Shown here piece by piece: positions 1-10,629 of a stretch of DNA of 64,000 bases. The notes under the pieces are model-generated. The model made no database searches and was not told the DNA's origin. It saw nothing but the letters and a program-made list of their open reading frames with translations. The stretch spans positions 250,632 through 314,631 of the forward strand of contig PJEW03000013.1 in NCBI GenBank assembly GCA_002900995.3, given 5' to 3'. The stretch is from Ganoderma boninense (taxonomy: Eukaryota; Basidiomycota; Agaricomycetes; Polyporales; Polyporaceae). Position numbers and translations under genes: made by a program. The first letter of the stretch is position 1; every line of letters starts with the position of its first letter.

Positions 1-1146
1 GGTCACGGTTGTGCGATCATGGAGACTGTTATGCAGATTGGAACCTTACACGAAGTAAATTGTCCCTGGGACGGCGTTAGCCACTGCTCACACCCAGAGT
101 TCGGAACTCAGACAACTACAACTTAAACACTCACCATCCCTGAGAAGCACCGCGGAAAGCGTGCCTCTAAGACCCGGTCCGACGGCTGCGTGGGGGAACA
201 ACGACGTCCACGTCCTGATGATGACCGTCAAGTCCGCAAGTACGAGTGACGCCCGCGAGATAATCGTCACTGTGGGTAGGGGCTGGGTGAATGCTCTCAT
301 CGAGGAGGTCGAAGACACACCTACGTCTGCAAATATCTGGTTAATGCACGCGGAGGGCCGATATTGGAAGTTTCTCACCTGATTGACAACTCAGGACGTT
401 CGAGGATCGCTTCGGTGCAACCCCACAGCGGATCCATTACCAGACTGGCCCACCTGAAGTCCACCTACCAACCGCAGCCCTGTTGGTGGAAACTCAAGCA
501 AGCGAGGAAAGACGAGACGTACAAAGTTGATGCACACAGGCACGATCGAGAGCAGAAACACGAATGTGCCGAGGGGCCACCCACGGGCATCTCCATGCAG
601 GTCCAGGGCATACGCTCGCAGGCCCAAGAACGCTGGTCATATGTTCCATGTTAGGCTAATGAGGAGAGATCAGTGTCCGTCGGTAGGCATACCTGCCCAG
701 GGGACATAAGACAAGATCTCCAAGGCTCGGACACCATTTGACCATTGGAGACAGCTGGCAGAAGCGGGTATGAGAAACGGAAGTCCTGAAAACGAACGGG
801 TGATGCCGGTACCTCTGGAATTCTGCATCAGCATTCGTTCGAAGGCTGGACAACGAGGGACTTGCAAGTTTGGTGAATAGAGCCGCCCCGCGGAGCAAAG
901 CGAGGCTGTAGAAGAGCACGAGGTACCGATTAGAGAAGAAGAGGACTGAGGACATGGTGATCTTCCTGCGCCAGAAGTAGGCCAACTCCGCGGGGAAACG
1001 GGCGAGGTGCTCGTATAATATGAGAGCTGTTGCCGATATATGCACGTCAGCAGAGGAGAAAGAGGAGGGGGAGGGTCGCTTGACGCACCGACAGTGGCAT
1101 AGTTGATGCTTGTATTGACGAAGCTGGGGTTGGGCCGCAAATCCAA
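1..1146 (-). CDS. DUF6533-type multi-pass membrane protein, partial
   Basis: Basidiomycete-specific integral membrane protein of unknown function. Reading down the minus strand, three blocks occur in family order. The first, near 1,043, is the N-terminal DUF6533 block with the YEHLARFPAELAYFWRRK pattern followed by a hydrophobic stretch and NRYL. The second (627-391) has GLRAYAL and a transmembrane helix. The third (378-120) has a helix around VLADLTVIIRTW and ends in LLRDG, a conserved spot in this family. After LLRDG a GTGAGT donor and a CAG acceptor near 66 lead into an exon reading TIYFV, which meets a GTAAGG donor near 45, so the gene continues beyond base 1. The start codon and first exon are not resolved: frames change near 1,050-1,070. 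Family call is fairly sure, exon structure is not. Confidence 0.6.
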
Positions 1147-1966
1147 CGTGAACTCCAGCCTACATACACCTCGCGACGCAACCAGGACTCACATGGACTC
1201 GTGTTGAAGGAGGACTTCAGGAGGGAAGATAGAACTCGAGTTCGAAATTGACTGATTGTTCATGGAGTCTTGCTTGCAGTGCGAACTCCGGGGGAAGAAA
1301 GGACTCGGGTAGATCACGTAGAGAGACAACTCGCCATTTTAAAGCCCCTCAGCTAAGCCACGGCACGATACTACTTGGAAGTTGGCACTTCTCCATGGTA
1401 TGGGTGGCTCTGTACAGACGTGGAGTACTGCGACAGCACACCATGAGGGACTCGATTTCCGGCAATATCGGCGAGCTGTTCGCTCTGGTTTCGTACTGCG
1501 GGGTGGACTAGGCGTCCTCCGCATTGAGCATGCTGCTGTACTAGGAATGCCTTCTGGTTCGTGTTAATGTGGCAGACTGGGTTCTGCTGCGACAGATGGA
1601 GCAACTGCAGCTGGTACTCGGACTCGGACTACACTGACAACCCGTATTAGCATTCATATGCATGCCGGGCGACCAACAAAAAATTGCAGAATATGGTGTA
1701 CTCACTAGGTTTTATTATAAAGGGTCTTCAAGCATCCTTCATAAAATTACGTAGATCCGCTAGTTTGCACGCAGCAGCACAGGCAGCAGGTAAGCACAGC
1801 CAGGATGTGAGCATTTGGGACAAGGGTGTCCGGGTCGGCAGAGAGTCGGGAATAGGACGGCGCTTCGTGGGATACCGGAACGCAAAGTTCACACGGTGCA
1901 GGCGCGGGACAGGGCGTGCTCTGCTCGTCGTGTCGGTCGACCGCCAGCACCTCACCCTCATCATCC
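1147..1966. other. Intergenic stretch before ATP4
   Basis: No open frame here resembles a known protein. It lies between the diverging DUF6533 gene (-) and ATP4 (+), so it should carry both promoters. No clear TATA box or repeat was seen. Confidence 0.4.
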
Positions 1967-3264
1967 ATGGCCTCCAGGATCGCCGTCTCTTCCCTCCAGG
2001 CAACCCCTATCCTCCGTGCTTCGACGTAGCTGACACAGAGCTCTGCAGCCTCCAGAGTTGGGCCGCAGGCCATCTCCGCTGTCCCCCGGGTTCTCGCTGC
2101 GTACGTCGATTCCCCGCTTTTCATCTTGTGCATAGCGCATGCCTAACGCGCTGTTCGTGTTTTCGTCCTGGGACGTGTGTTCTGTCGCTCGCAGCCGGGG
2201 TATGGCCAGCTCATCCAAGCCTCCGCCGGAAGAGCGTGCCGCGGAGATCATCAACACCCTCCCTTCCTCCCCCAACCTCATCACGAAAACCGGCTCCGCT
2301 GTCCTCGGCACGGGTCTCCTCACTACCGCTATCTCGCAGGAGCTCTACGTTGTCAACGAGGAGACCGTCATTGCTGCCGGCTTCTTCATTCTCATCTCGT
2401 TCATCTACAAGGTACGTCCTCGTGTCGCGTCAACTGCACCATTCCTCCCTATTGCAAAGCCCGCTATATGCGCTGCCTACGGCGTCTCGGCGCGGTGGCC
2501 GTGAAACCACGCTGCGTGTCGGCCATGGTGGGTGGATCTACATTGTACGCGCTAAGTTGTAGAAGTCTCCATCCACTTCTCCTCATGTTCCGCGTTCCAC
2601 AGTTGCAGAGGTGCCGTTGACATATGCTGATACGGGTGTGCATCCGACAGGCGGTGAAGGAGCCTTACCGCGACTGGGCCGAGGGCCACATCAAGCGTGT
2701 CCGCGACATCCTCTACGCGTCCCGGGCTGAGCACACCCAGGTCGTCAAGGACCGCATCCAGTCTGTTGAGCAGATGAAGGATGTCGTCTCCGTCACCGAG
2801 GGTCTCTTCGCGCTCTCGAAGGTGCGTCCTTCTCTATTCCTCCCTCCCCCCATTCGCTTTCCTCGCAAGCTTGAATCCTCTCCCCCTCTGTCCACCTCGT
2901 TTCGTCCATTCCGTCCAACTTCCGCCTCTCTATCCCATATTTTGCCCGACTCCCGCTAACCCGTCCTCCGCTTGGAGCCCGCAGGAGACCGCGCAGCTCG
3001 AGTCCGAGGCGTTCGTCCAGGGCCAGAAGGTCGCGCTCGCCGCCGAGGTCAAGGCCGTCCTCGACTCGTGGGTCCGCTTCGAGCAGCAGGCGAAGGAGAG
3101 CGAGCAGGCCGAGCTCGTCAAGTCCGTCGTTGACTCCGTCCTCAAGAGCCTCAGCAGCGACAAGGCGCAAAAGGACATCCTCGCGTCCGCCGTCACCGAG
3201 ATTGAGCGTACGTGCGCTCACGAACTGCGTGTTTGCAGAGCTCGTCAAGAACAAGGCCATCTAG
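1967..3264 (+). CDS. ATP4: Mitochondrial ATP synthase subunit 4 (F0 subunit b)
   Basis: Peripheral-stalk b subunit of the F1F0 ATP synthase in the inner mitochondrial membrane. The model has six exons: 1967-2025, 2056-2100, 2195-2411, 2651-2821, 2985-3207 and 3239-3264. It gives about 246 residues, close to the yeast protein. The N terminus (MASRIAVSSLQATPILRAST) looks like a mitochondrial presequence. Exon 3 carries the RGMASSSKPPPEERAAEI start of the mature part and the membrane region up to FILISFIYK. Exons 4-5 hold the long helical stalk (PYRDWAEGHIKRVRDIL, QLESEAFVQGQKVAL), and the end reads EQLVKNKAI and stop. Two introns in this model are tiny, 30 and 31 nt. The first removes an in-frame TAG at 2027-2029; if that intron is not real, the TAG is a nonsense codon in an otherwise open presequence. 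Identity is secure, the 5' structure less so. Confidence 0.88.
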
Positions 3265-4010
3265 AGTACTCTCGTTGTTCGAAGCGACATGTAGTAAGCG
3301 GTACATCAGTATAATCAACTGCTCGTGCCAAACAAGGCGTTGTGCGGAACAACGAAATCGTGCAGCAAGGGTCACGGTATTTGGTTGAACTTCGCCAGAG
3401 TCTGTAGTCACGCCGTGCACGATTGCGGCGAGGCGTCAGCTTTCGCGACACATATCTCGGCACCACGAACGCAAAGCTGGGCTCAGCTGTCCCGTTCGTG
3501 CTATTTGCGTATTCTACGCCATGCTATATGAAGCGTATCTACATACAGTACCGTGCAACGATTCCGACAGAGTTGAATTGAATCCGAGGACTCGGAGGTC
3601 GGTCCTTGCTCGCGGCCAGACCGGCACTGATCAACAGGGTTTTTTGCAGGTTTTTACTGCTTTTGAGGTCCTGGGGATCCCGCTCACGGGTCTCCGCCCG
3701 ATAATCCGAAAACTTTAGTGCGGATGTGGAGTGGAGGGCATTCACAGCCGAGAGAGGAGCAGGAGGTGGCAGAGTGGGTATTCCCTCGCGCGCGCAGCGT
3801 GCTCGCGTTCGCGTAAAATTCTGATACGACTCGCGCTCGCTTTGGTAGCACGCATACGGTATCTCGAACCAAACATTGGTTGCAAGGAGGGCCGTACTGT
3901 ATACGGATCAAGTTAGCAAAGGCTCGTACAAAGACATCGATACAAGCAATCGGCCTTCTGCTAATACTACAAAGGCTCACAAGCAAACAACTGTAAATAA
4001 AGGCACACGA
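3265..4010. other. Intergenic stretch between convergent ATP4 and the MFS gene
   Basis: 3' flanks of ATP4 (+) and of the MFS gene (-). No coding similarity recognised; short open frames only. Confidence 0.4.
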
Positions 4011-5168
4011 TCAAATGTTGTACCTCCAGTTCACATCCTCGCTGCCTTCCCACTCGATCCCATCCTTTTCACCCGTGCCGGGTTCTGGCTTACCGACCCT
4101 CCCAACTCTCTCGTCGCGTCTCCTGTTCTCTCTGCTCAACACCCACCACAACGCAATCGCGACGAGAACGTTCCCGACGAGGTACGCCAGCGCAAAGCTA
4201 TGCCCGAGGACGTACCGCGGACTCGTCGCAGGGCGGTAGAGCTGCGTGCCAATCACCGCGCCCAAGTTCCCGACCGATATCTGCATCGCGTTCACCGTCG
4301 CGCGCCTTGTCTGCCCGCGCACGTTGTCCGCGGGCCACGACAGCGCGAGCGCCGTCGCGGGGTAGATCCCCGCGGCCGCGAAGAACGTCCCCACATAACT
4401 CACCCCCGGGCGGCGCTTCGGGTCCGTGTTCGCCAGGAGGATGATGGAGCCCACCACGCCCAACGATGCGGACGCGACGATGAAGGGCGCGCGGCGCGCT
4501 CGGACCACCACGCGACGAGGACGGTGAGGATGGTCGCGAGCGCGTAGGGGGGCACGGTGAGGAGCTGCGAGCGCGCGGCGGTGAAGCCGAGGTCGGCGAT
4601 GATGGTCGGCAGGAAGAGCGAAAAGGTGTAGAGCGGGAGCGAGAGCGTGTGGAACGCGAGGCAGTACAGCCAGCTCTGCGGGTCGGCGAGCGCGCTACGC
4701 ACGGCGGGCCAGGAGAAGGGCTCCGGGTGCGCGGCGTCGGTGTCGGCGGCGAGGCGCGCGTGGACGTGTGCGCGCTCGGAGGGGGTGAGGAAGGGGGCCG
4801 TGTCGGGGTAGTTGGAGATGAACCGGTATGCGAGGACGGAGACGACGGATGTGAGGAGGCCTTCGATGATGAAGATCCAGCGCCAGCCGTTGAGCCCGCC
4901 GACGCCGCGCAGGTGAGCGATGCCCTGTGGAAGACATCAGCGAAGCTTCCCTCCAGAACAGGGATTCGAAGCATACCCAGGCAAAGATCCCGCCAAATGC
5001 TCCTGCCAAGGACGCAGCGCTAAAGAACAGGGCGACGCGATACTGCCGCTCGCGTCGCTTATACCACATGGAAAGATAGAACACAAGGAAAAAACGCGCT
5101 GCGAAGAATCCTGAAAGTCCCTGCGTGACCCCAATCAGCGTCGCCACGACGCCCCATATCAAGGTCAA
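4011..5168 (-). pseudogene. MFS transporter (allantoate permease/Dal5-like), disrupted
   Basis: Plasma-membrane transporter of the anion:cation symporter branch of the major facilitator superfamily. Recognisable blocks are WGVVATLIGVTQGLSGFFAARFF, YLSMWYKRRE, SAASLAGAFGGIFAW, NGWRWIFIIEG, and a C-terminal half with several helices ending near 4,011. A normal 52-nt intron lies at 4925-4976. Three defects are visible. First, about ten residues containing the conserved glycine/acidic/proline segment are missing between ARFFL and VFYLSMWYK near 5,075. Second, the frame changes near 4,490-4,505 between WWSERA and RRAPFIV. Third, no convincing first transmembrane exon is found upstream; a hydrophobic frame at 5198-5461 does not match. 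It is probably non-functional unless the indels are sequence errors. The substrate cannot be inferred. Confidence 0.72.
4925..4976 (-). other. Intron in the MFS gene
   Basis: On the minus strand it starts GTATGC and ends CCACAG, 52 nt. It joins GGIFAW to GIAHLRG in frame. Useful as the normal intron size for comparison with the 30-32 nt introns proposed elsewhere. Confidence 0.75.
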
Positions 5169-5722
5169 CGTCAGGATGGGAGCAAGTTAGGACATCACTA
5201 TGCGCAAGTTGGCAGCAGTCCATACCTGTGGAGACAGGACCGGAGGATGAGGAGCGCGGTCCGTTCGATGCAGGCGAGAAGGCAGATCCTACGGATAATC
5301 AGGGCAGAGAACGACACGACAAGACTGATACTCACTGGACTTGCCCGCGATTTCGGCAGTTCTGCTCGGGATGAGCGTTGGCGACGATGACGGTGGTGGC
5401 GAACCGAGATGAGAGAACGCGACCTCAGACGACATGGCAGAAAGGTGGTAGTTGGGAACAAGAGACAAGGCGCCAGCGGTCGAAGTTCTCTTCTCGACCC
5501 GTGGCTAAAAGCTTATCAAGCGACGGCCCACCATGCGCTACTTTGGATGTGACTCACCCGCGGTGTCACGCATGACAGCACGTGGGAGATTTGTGACTGT
5601 CACTTACAGCAGTTCTGTTCTGAATCTACTAGGTTCTACTTCGTAGCCCAGGAATATCATCTACCACCTCAATAAGCCACCAACGCATTCTCTTACTCGC
5701 CATATCGTCCACACAGACTCCA
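5169..5722. other. Divergent intergenic region between MFS and RING-like genes
   Basis: Would hold the 5' ends of both neighbours. ATG codons at 5533 and 5571 could begin a short upstream exon of the RING-like gene, but no joining intron could be fixed. Confidence 0.35.
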
Positions 5723-7552
5723 GTGGCCCCGTTGCCACTACCTACCCTCAGCCAGGAGGTTATCGATGTGGACGCCCTTGAAGACAATGAGATCTTTTGG
5801 TCGAGCTCCCGTCGAGCCATAAATCAAGACTCCACGAGAAGAGTCACAGACAGATTAGCTGAAGATGGCCTTGCGTTCATGGGGCTTCGAGCGCCATCTA
5901 TCTCATCCAACGCAAGCGGTGGCGCCCAGGAAGGTCCTTCTAGGGCTGAGGTCATTATTCTCGATAGCGACGATGAAGGAGAACCTTCATCCTCTTCGAC
6001 TCATCCATCGCGCTCAAATCGTGAGTCGTTGACCTCACCCCCTTTCTCTTTTTCTGCGTACAATGGGTCTAAAGTAGTTGTAGGGACACAATCGCGCCTC
6101 GTCTTTCCTCCGCCACCACGTATAGAGAGAGGGAACCCTCCCACAGTTCTCGTTCTACCCCCCCATCTAGCCTCCCAGTCATCCTTGTCCACGCGACGCC
6201 AACGACCAGGTGATCAAATCCCCAACCTACCTCCAAGCAATCACCCTCGTGTGGATCCTCCGCCCTTTGAGACTCGCGTGGCGTCGCGTCCCCAACTTCC
6301 GCCCCGGAGTACCGCGCAAGGGTTCGCGGCTGCCCAGAGGTCACACCATCAACCTGTGACGAGCTTCGGAGGCGCCATACCCGCCCCCAATCACCAGCGC
6401 ACGCTCGAGGAGGTGAACCGCTCGACACGGGATGCTCGTACTAACACATTCGGCTTGCCGACCCGGGCGCATATGTTCCACCGCATGACGAGTGGTCTCG
6501 CAGACATCGCCACGCCAGACGTCGTCGCGTCAGAAGGCTCTGTGTCTGGGGCGTCGTCCGCGAGGAGGTGGTGGCAGTGGCCGCGGGCGTTCCACGAGCC
6601 TGATGCAGACATCAGGCGCAACCTCACCTTGCCGCGGGGCATTAACCACAATAACACACTATCCGGCCCCTACTCCGCCCCCTCGAAGGTTCCCACCTGG
6701 AAGCCGGAGTATAGTCATCCTCAGAGGGCTGAGCCTGGGTTCCTTCACCACTTCGCCCCAGCGGAGGATGAGGCAGGACCCAACCACGCCGAGAGCTTGT
6801 CGGCGAGCGCGACCGCTGTCGAGACGACGCTCGTCTGTGCGCGTTGCCTCGATCCCCTTGTCCTTGCTGTGCCGCACGATGCTTCTGAGGACGAGCGCAA
6901 GAAGCACCGTGTGTGGGCGCTTCGTTGTGGGCATATGCTGGATGGCAAGTGCATTACAGATCTCTATGCTCCGCCACGGCCTATTCCTGTCGTGGAGGTG
7001 AGACCCATCAAGGACATCAAAGGCAAGGGCAAGGCTCGTTCCAATCGTGACTTCGACGCTCATGCTCCCCCATTTGAGCCTCTCGCTGATGGTCAGCCAG
7101 GCAAGTCCGGGGCCTCCAGCACAGACAGTAAGCGCAAACATAAACGCAAGGCGGCGAAGCCCTTCGAAGCGGAGTCGCTGTCGCCGTCCAAGCGGACGCG
7201 CTTCGCAGAGCCCGCGGAGGCAGAAGTCATCTCAACACGATCGCGCTTGCGCTCGCATGCACGCCTCGTAGCTACGGCCGACACTGCGCCCGAGGAGGCC
7301 GCATCTACAGCGACAAGTCCTCAACCCTCCCTGGCGTGGAGGAGCGGGCGCTCCGCCGCCTCGGGTTCAGGTAGGGGAACAGGACGTGGGAAGGGGAAGG
7401 GTAAGGGGAATGCGCTGAAGAAGCCGGCGATCGACGCAGAGCACGAGTGGAAGTGCCCTGTCACGAATTGCGGGCGGGTGCACTACGCGGTGCAGGTACA
7501 GGGAGAGTGGGAGAACGACGAGGGGCGCGGCGCGATCGCGCTCTTTGTCTGA
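5723..7552 (+). CDS. RING-like zinc-finger protein with a split finger
   Basis: Open for about 609 codons without interruption, ending in a TGA at 7550-7552. The N-terminal half is serine/proline-rich and disordered, starting with an EVIDVDALEDNE motif. Around residues 371-400 lies the first half of a RING-type finger: CARC, then LRCGHM and GKC. The last metal ligands (CPVTNC) come only near residue 575, after about 160 residues rich in lysine and serine, including a GRGTGRGKGKGKG run. Such fingers usually belong to ubiquitin ligases, so an E3 role is possible but not shown. Base 5723 is a GTG, not an ATG. The conserved IDVD motif starts upstream of the first in-frame ATG (5879), so a short upstream exon is likely missing. 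Among the least damaged genes of the block. Confidence 0.7.
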   Translation: MAPLPLPTLSQEVIDVDALEDNEIFWSSSRRAINQDSTRRVTDRLAEDGLAFMGLRAPSISSNASGGAQEGPSRAEVIILDSDDEGEPSSSSTHPSRSNRESLTSPPFSFSAYNGSKVVVGTQSRLVFPPPPRIERGNPPTVLVLPPHLASQSSLSTRRQRPGDQIPNLPPSNHPRVDPPPFETRVASRPQLPPRSTAQGFAAAQRSHHQPVTSFGGAIPAPNHQRTLEEVNRSTRDARTNTFGLPTRAHMFHRMTSGLADIATPDVVASEGSVSGASSARRWWQWPRAFHEPDADIRRNLTLPRGINHNNTLSGPYSAPSKVPTWKPEYSHPQRAEPGFLHHFAPAEDEAGPNHAESLSASATAVETTLVCARCLDPLVLAVPHDASEDERKKHRVWALRCGHMLDGKCITDLYAPPRPIPVVEVRPIKDIKGKGKARSNRDFDAHAPPFEPLADGQPGKSGASSTDSKRKHKRKAAKPFEAESLSPSKRTRFAEPAEAEVISTRSRLRSHARLVATADTAPEEAASTATSPQPSLAWRSGRSAASGSGRGTGRGKGKGKGNALKKPAIDAEHEWKCPVTNCGRVHYAVQVQGEWENDEGRGAIALFV

Positions 7553-8217
7553 GCGGCCACTGCTGGATTCGTCTTCACGACTCACGATGCAATCCTGCAT
7601 GGGGATGCCCGGGTCCCTCGCCTGTGACGATTGGTTGCAGAGGGTACCACTGAGATTTTGGTGCGCGCGCACGTAGACATTGTATGATTGCGTTGCTACG
7701 TTGATTGCACTGTGCGTTGTTTTTGAGTAATCGATGATGCCTGCGTTTCCTCTAACCCTTCGGGGTTGGTGTGTTCAGAGTCCTCGACATGTCACCCCGC
7801 CTCACTTCGACGAGTCGAATATGAGCAATTCCTTCACATGGACTGAATCCTCTCGTCCGTTCAACTCATCGTCTGTGCCCGCATGCTCGTGCTCGTGTTC
7901 GTTCACCTCCGCCCTCGTCCTCGCATCCAGTCAGCCAATCATCCTCCCCGCTCTTACTAGACCTTAGGTATGACACCGTCGGGCCACCTGTGAAAAGCCT
8001 GAACTAGCACTGTTCCAGACTTTCAGATGGGCATCAGACATTTTGGTTGAAAAGAGCGCCCAGTACCCCTAGACCAACATTCAGAAGATAGGGTATACAT
8101 GGGTTCAGACCTCTCCGATGTTCCAGACATTTCAGATTAGAAAAGGGATTCTCGTGCATGCTACAAGTGTTTATGGGCTACTCGGCGGCGTCGGACAGTA
8201 CTCACGGTCTATTCATT
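7553..8217. other. Intergenic stretch
   Basis: 3' flanks of the convergent RING-like gene (+) and BTB gene (-). No gene or repeat recognised. Confidence 0.4.
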
Positions 8218-9369
8218 TCATTCAGAACCAGAGTCGCTGTCCGAATCATCATTTCCTTGGCCATTCTCAACCGGCGGATCTTCGTTCCAATTTGGAACCT
8301 CGACGTCGAAAATCTCCGGGAACCGCTCCCAGATCCCCTCCCTTTCCCTAACATCCCGCGCGATGAGCTCCTTCTCGTAAGCCGCGCAGAAACCATCATC
8401 GCCACCCGGCGTCGCAGCGGACTGGCGGATGAAGCGCGCCCAAGTATCCAGCACGTTGGGCTCGGCGATGGGTTCGTGCGCTAAGATGAACGCGAGAGCG
8501 TTCCGAAACGTGGCTTTGCATGGCAGGCGCGTCTTGCAGTCCACACTCGGTGTTGGCTCGAAGATCGCTGCGACAAGCGAGTAGGCCTTGTGCGCCAGAG
8601 CATCGCGCCCATTGATGCACCGCTTGAGGTCCTCGAGAGGGAGGTGCTCGATGTCGATGATCCCCTCCGCCCGCACCCGCCAGTCTAGGATAGCGCCACT
8701 CAGGTTGCAGCATTTGTAGAGCGCCACACAGGAGCGAGGGCGTGTCGGTGAGCCTGGCGATGTTGACGACCGCGGTTGCGTCACGGTCGTCGATCGACAC
8801 CGGGGCGACATGGGACTCATTATCCCAGACCTTGAAGCTAGTCGTCATAGACTCTTGTAAGGAGGATAGCGCTTGAGTGAGGAGGTCTTCGATATTATAC
8901 TTGTGCGCGAGACGAATGATCGCGCAGACCTCATCGGCGAGTCGGTCTTCCGTCTATGGAATCTAAAATGCAAGAAACTTGACGGTAAGAATAACATATA
9001 GGACAAGCTTTCGGTCGGCATGAGTGTGCACTTACAGTGTGCGAGAGGCCGGCAGTAATACACGGAGAAGCTAAGAGAGGGCCTCCGGAGAGTCCGTAAC
9101 GCGAATAACAGGACAGTCATCGTAGCGTTCTTCTGCACTTGGAGACGAGGACGCAAACAAATCAGAGAAGATTGTAGACTGCAACGCGAGAAGACCGCGG
9201 TAGACGCGAAACGCCGTCTCGCCAGCGACGACCACGATATTGCCATCAGGGATCCAGAACTCGTCGCTCCGTTCGAGGCGATCAAGTGGTTCTCGGAGTC
9301 CCGTTGGGAAGCCTCACAGCCATCTGTCGCCTCCCTTGGACGCTTTAGAGGTCGTGTGTTCTCAGACAT
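8218..9369 (-). pseudogene. BTB/POZ-domain protein, disrupted
   Basis: Member of the large basidiomycete BTB family, probably cullin-3 adaptors. Segments in order: an N-terminal MSENTRPLKRPREA starting at 9369; the BTB core SDEFWIPDGNIVVVAGETAF with YRGLLALQSTIFSDLF; LADEVCAIIRLAHKYNIEDLL; and a C-terminal region with CINGRDALAHKAYSLV and a serine/aspartate-rich tail. Lesions seen are a frame change between the N-terminal segment and SDEFW (about 9,270-9,300), an in-frame TAG at 9071-9073 between EALS and LLRVLLPA, a phase problem at the GTAAGT intron near 9,030, and one extra base near 8,735 between TPSLL and VALYKCC. At least three separate defects make loss of function likely if the sequence is right. 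Confidence 0.75.
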
Positions 9370-9722
9370 GGAATTCATTCGCGTGAGAGAATGAGATGAG
9401 GCACAGAGCAACTGGCCAGGAAATCAAGGCTCTTCGAGTTGGCTGAGCTCCAGTTGCTGCGGTAGCATCCCAAAGCGAACACCGAGTGTTGTTGTGTGTT
9501 GGTGTGAATAATGCTGGGTACATAAACGAGATGCGACAAAGGCCACAGTTTCCTTGCATAGCAGCACGAAAAGGCCAGGTTAAGCGCAAACACAGATTGT
9601 TAGATGTGCCGCAGTGGTGGTGGCTGTAAGGGGGCACTCCACTGGACTCCCGTAACAAATCAGTATGTCTTCGAACCTGGCCGTTCACATATATATCACC
9701 CTTCGTGGCTGACCCCAACGCT

Positions 9723-10621
9723 TCAGAGGTCCTTCGGCGCTGTCTCTGGCCACCCCTCGGGCGGGGCGCTAGTACTCGAAGCCTCCTCATCTCCACCCGC
9801 ACTCTTCGCCGCCGCCTTGCCCCGCGATGGCACCTTCTTTCCAGATGCGCCCGCGCTGGCCGGCTTTCCTGCGACCTTGCGTTTCTTGGGCTTGAACTCA
9901 TCCTAAGCATCGTCGTCCCATCAGCACACACAAACTCACGGCGATGGTAAGGGTGACGCACGGAGTACGTTTTGAAGAACTCGGCCGGCTCCTGGCCATG
10001 CGTGCCGAGGTAGGAGAGCATAGCAGTAGTCGCGGTGTAGTTGGTCTTGTCCTCACGAACGAGGGAGTAGTACTCGAGCAAGTACTCCCGCTCCGCTGTG
10101 AGCGTATCCTTGACAGATTAGGAGCGGATTCTGTATGTGTGCCAGCCACCTACGTACCCACGTCGACTTCAGCACCCTGGTCTGAGTTGAGGATTTCCTT
10201 CGCAGTATCGCTGCCATCGATTCCGGTTAGATCGTCCCGCAAAGCTACACAATAAACATAATTACGCACTTGTCGATGCTCTCGAACTCCATCTTCGTCC
10301 CCAGCGCCTGCGACGTGGCCTGTGCGAGCTCCCTCCCAGTCGTAAGCTGTGGCCCTGACGTCGCGTGTGCATCTTCAGCCTCCCGCGCTTCACATAACAG
10401 CGAACTCACTCACCGGTCGCAACCAGCACCTGGCTCCTAACATTATCCGCCAGCCCGTGCGGCCCCTCGGATGTGACCACAAACGCCGCCAGCTGCGCAA
10501 TAGCCCCGAGCGCTATCAGCGCGAACTTGTACCTGTCCCCGACAGGAATGGGAAGCCGCCCCTCGCCCTGCGCCTGCTTCGAGTACAGCAGCAGGTTATA
10601 GCCCAACTCAATTCTAATAGT
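9723..10621 (-). pseudogene. NmrA-like NAD(P)-binding protein, 3' part only
   Basis: C-terminal part of a basidiomycete NmrA-like (atypical short-chain dehydrogenase) protein. Recognisable segments on the minus strand are NLLLYSKQAQGEGRLPIPVGD, ALGAIAQLAAFVVTSEGPHGL, TTGRELAQATSQALGTKMEF, LLEYYSLVREDKTNY and PAEFFKTY. A lysine-rich tail (FKPKKRKVAGKPASA) follows, with a TGA at 9723-9725. The N-terminal Rossmann half with its glycine-rich nucleotide-binding loop should lie upstream, but the similarity stops just before 10,630, exactly where an inverted-repeat element end (CACGACGGGCACCGCC) begins. No N-terminal half was found on the far side. One exon junction (ATG to TTGREL) is also out of phase. 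A truncated remnant. Confidence 0.7.
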
Positions 10622-10629
10622 TTAGTTGG

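Noticed and set aside
1684..2562. 292-codon plus-strand open frame
   Set aside because: It overlaps ATP4 in another frame; the conserved ATP4 exons explain the region.
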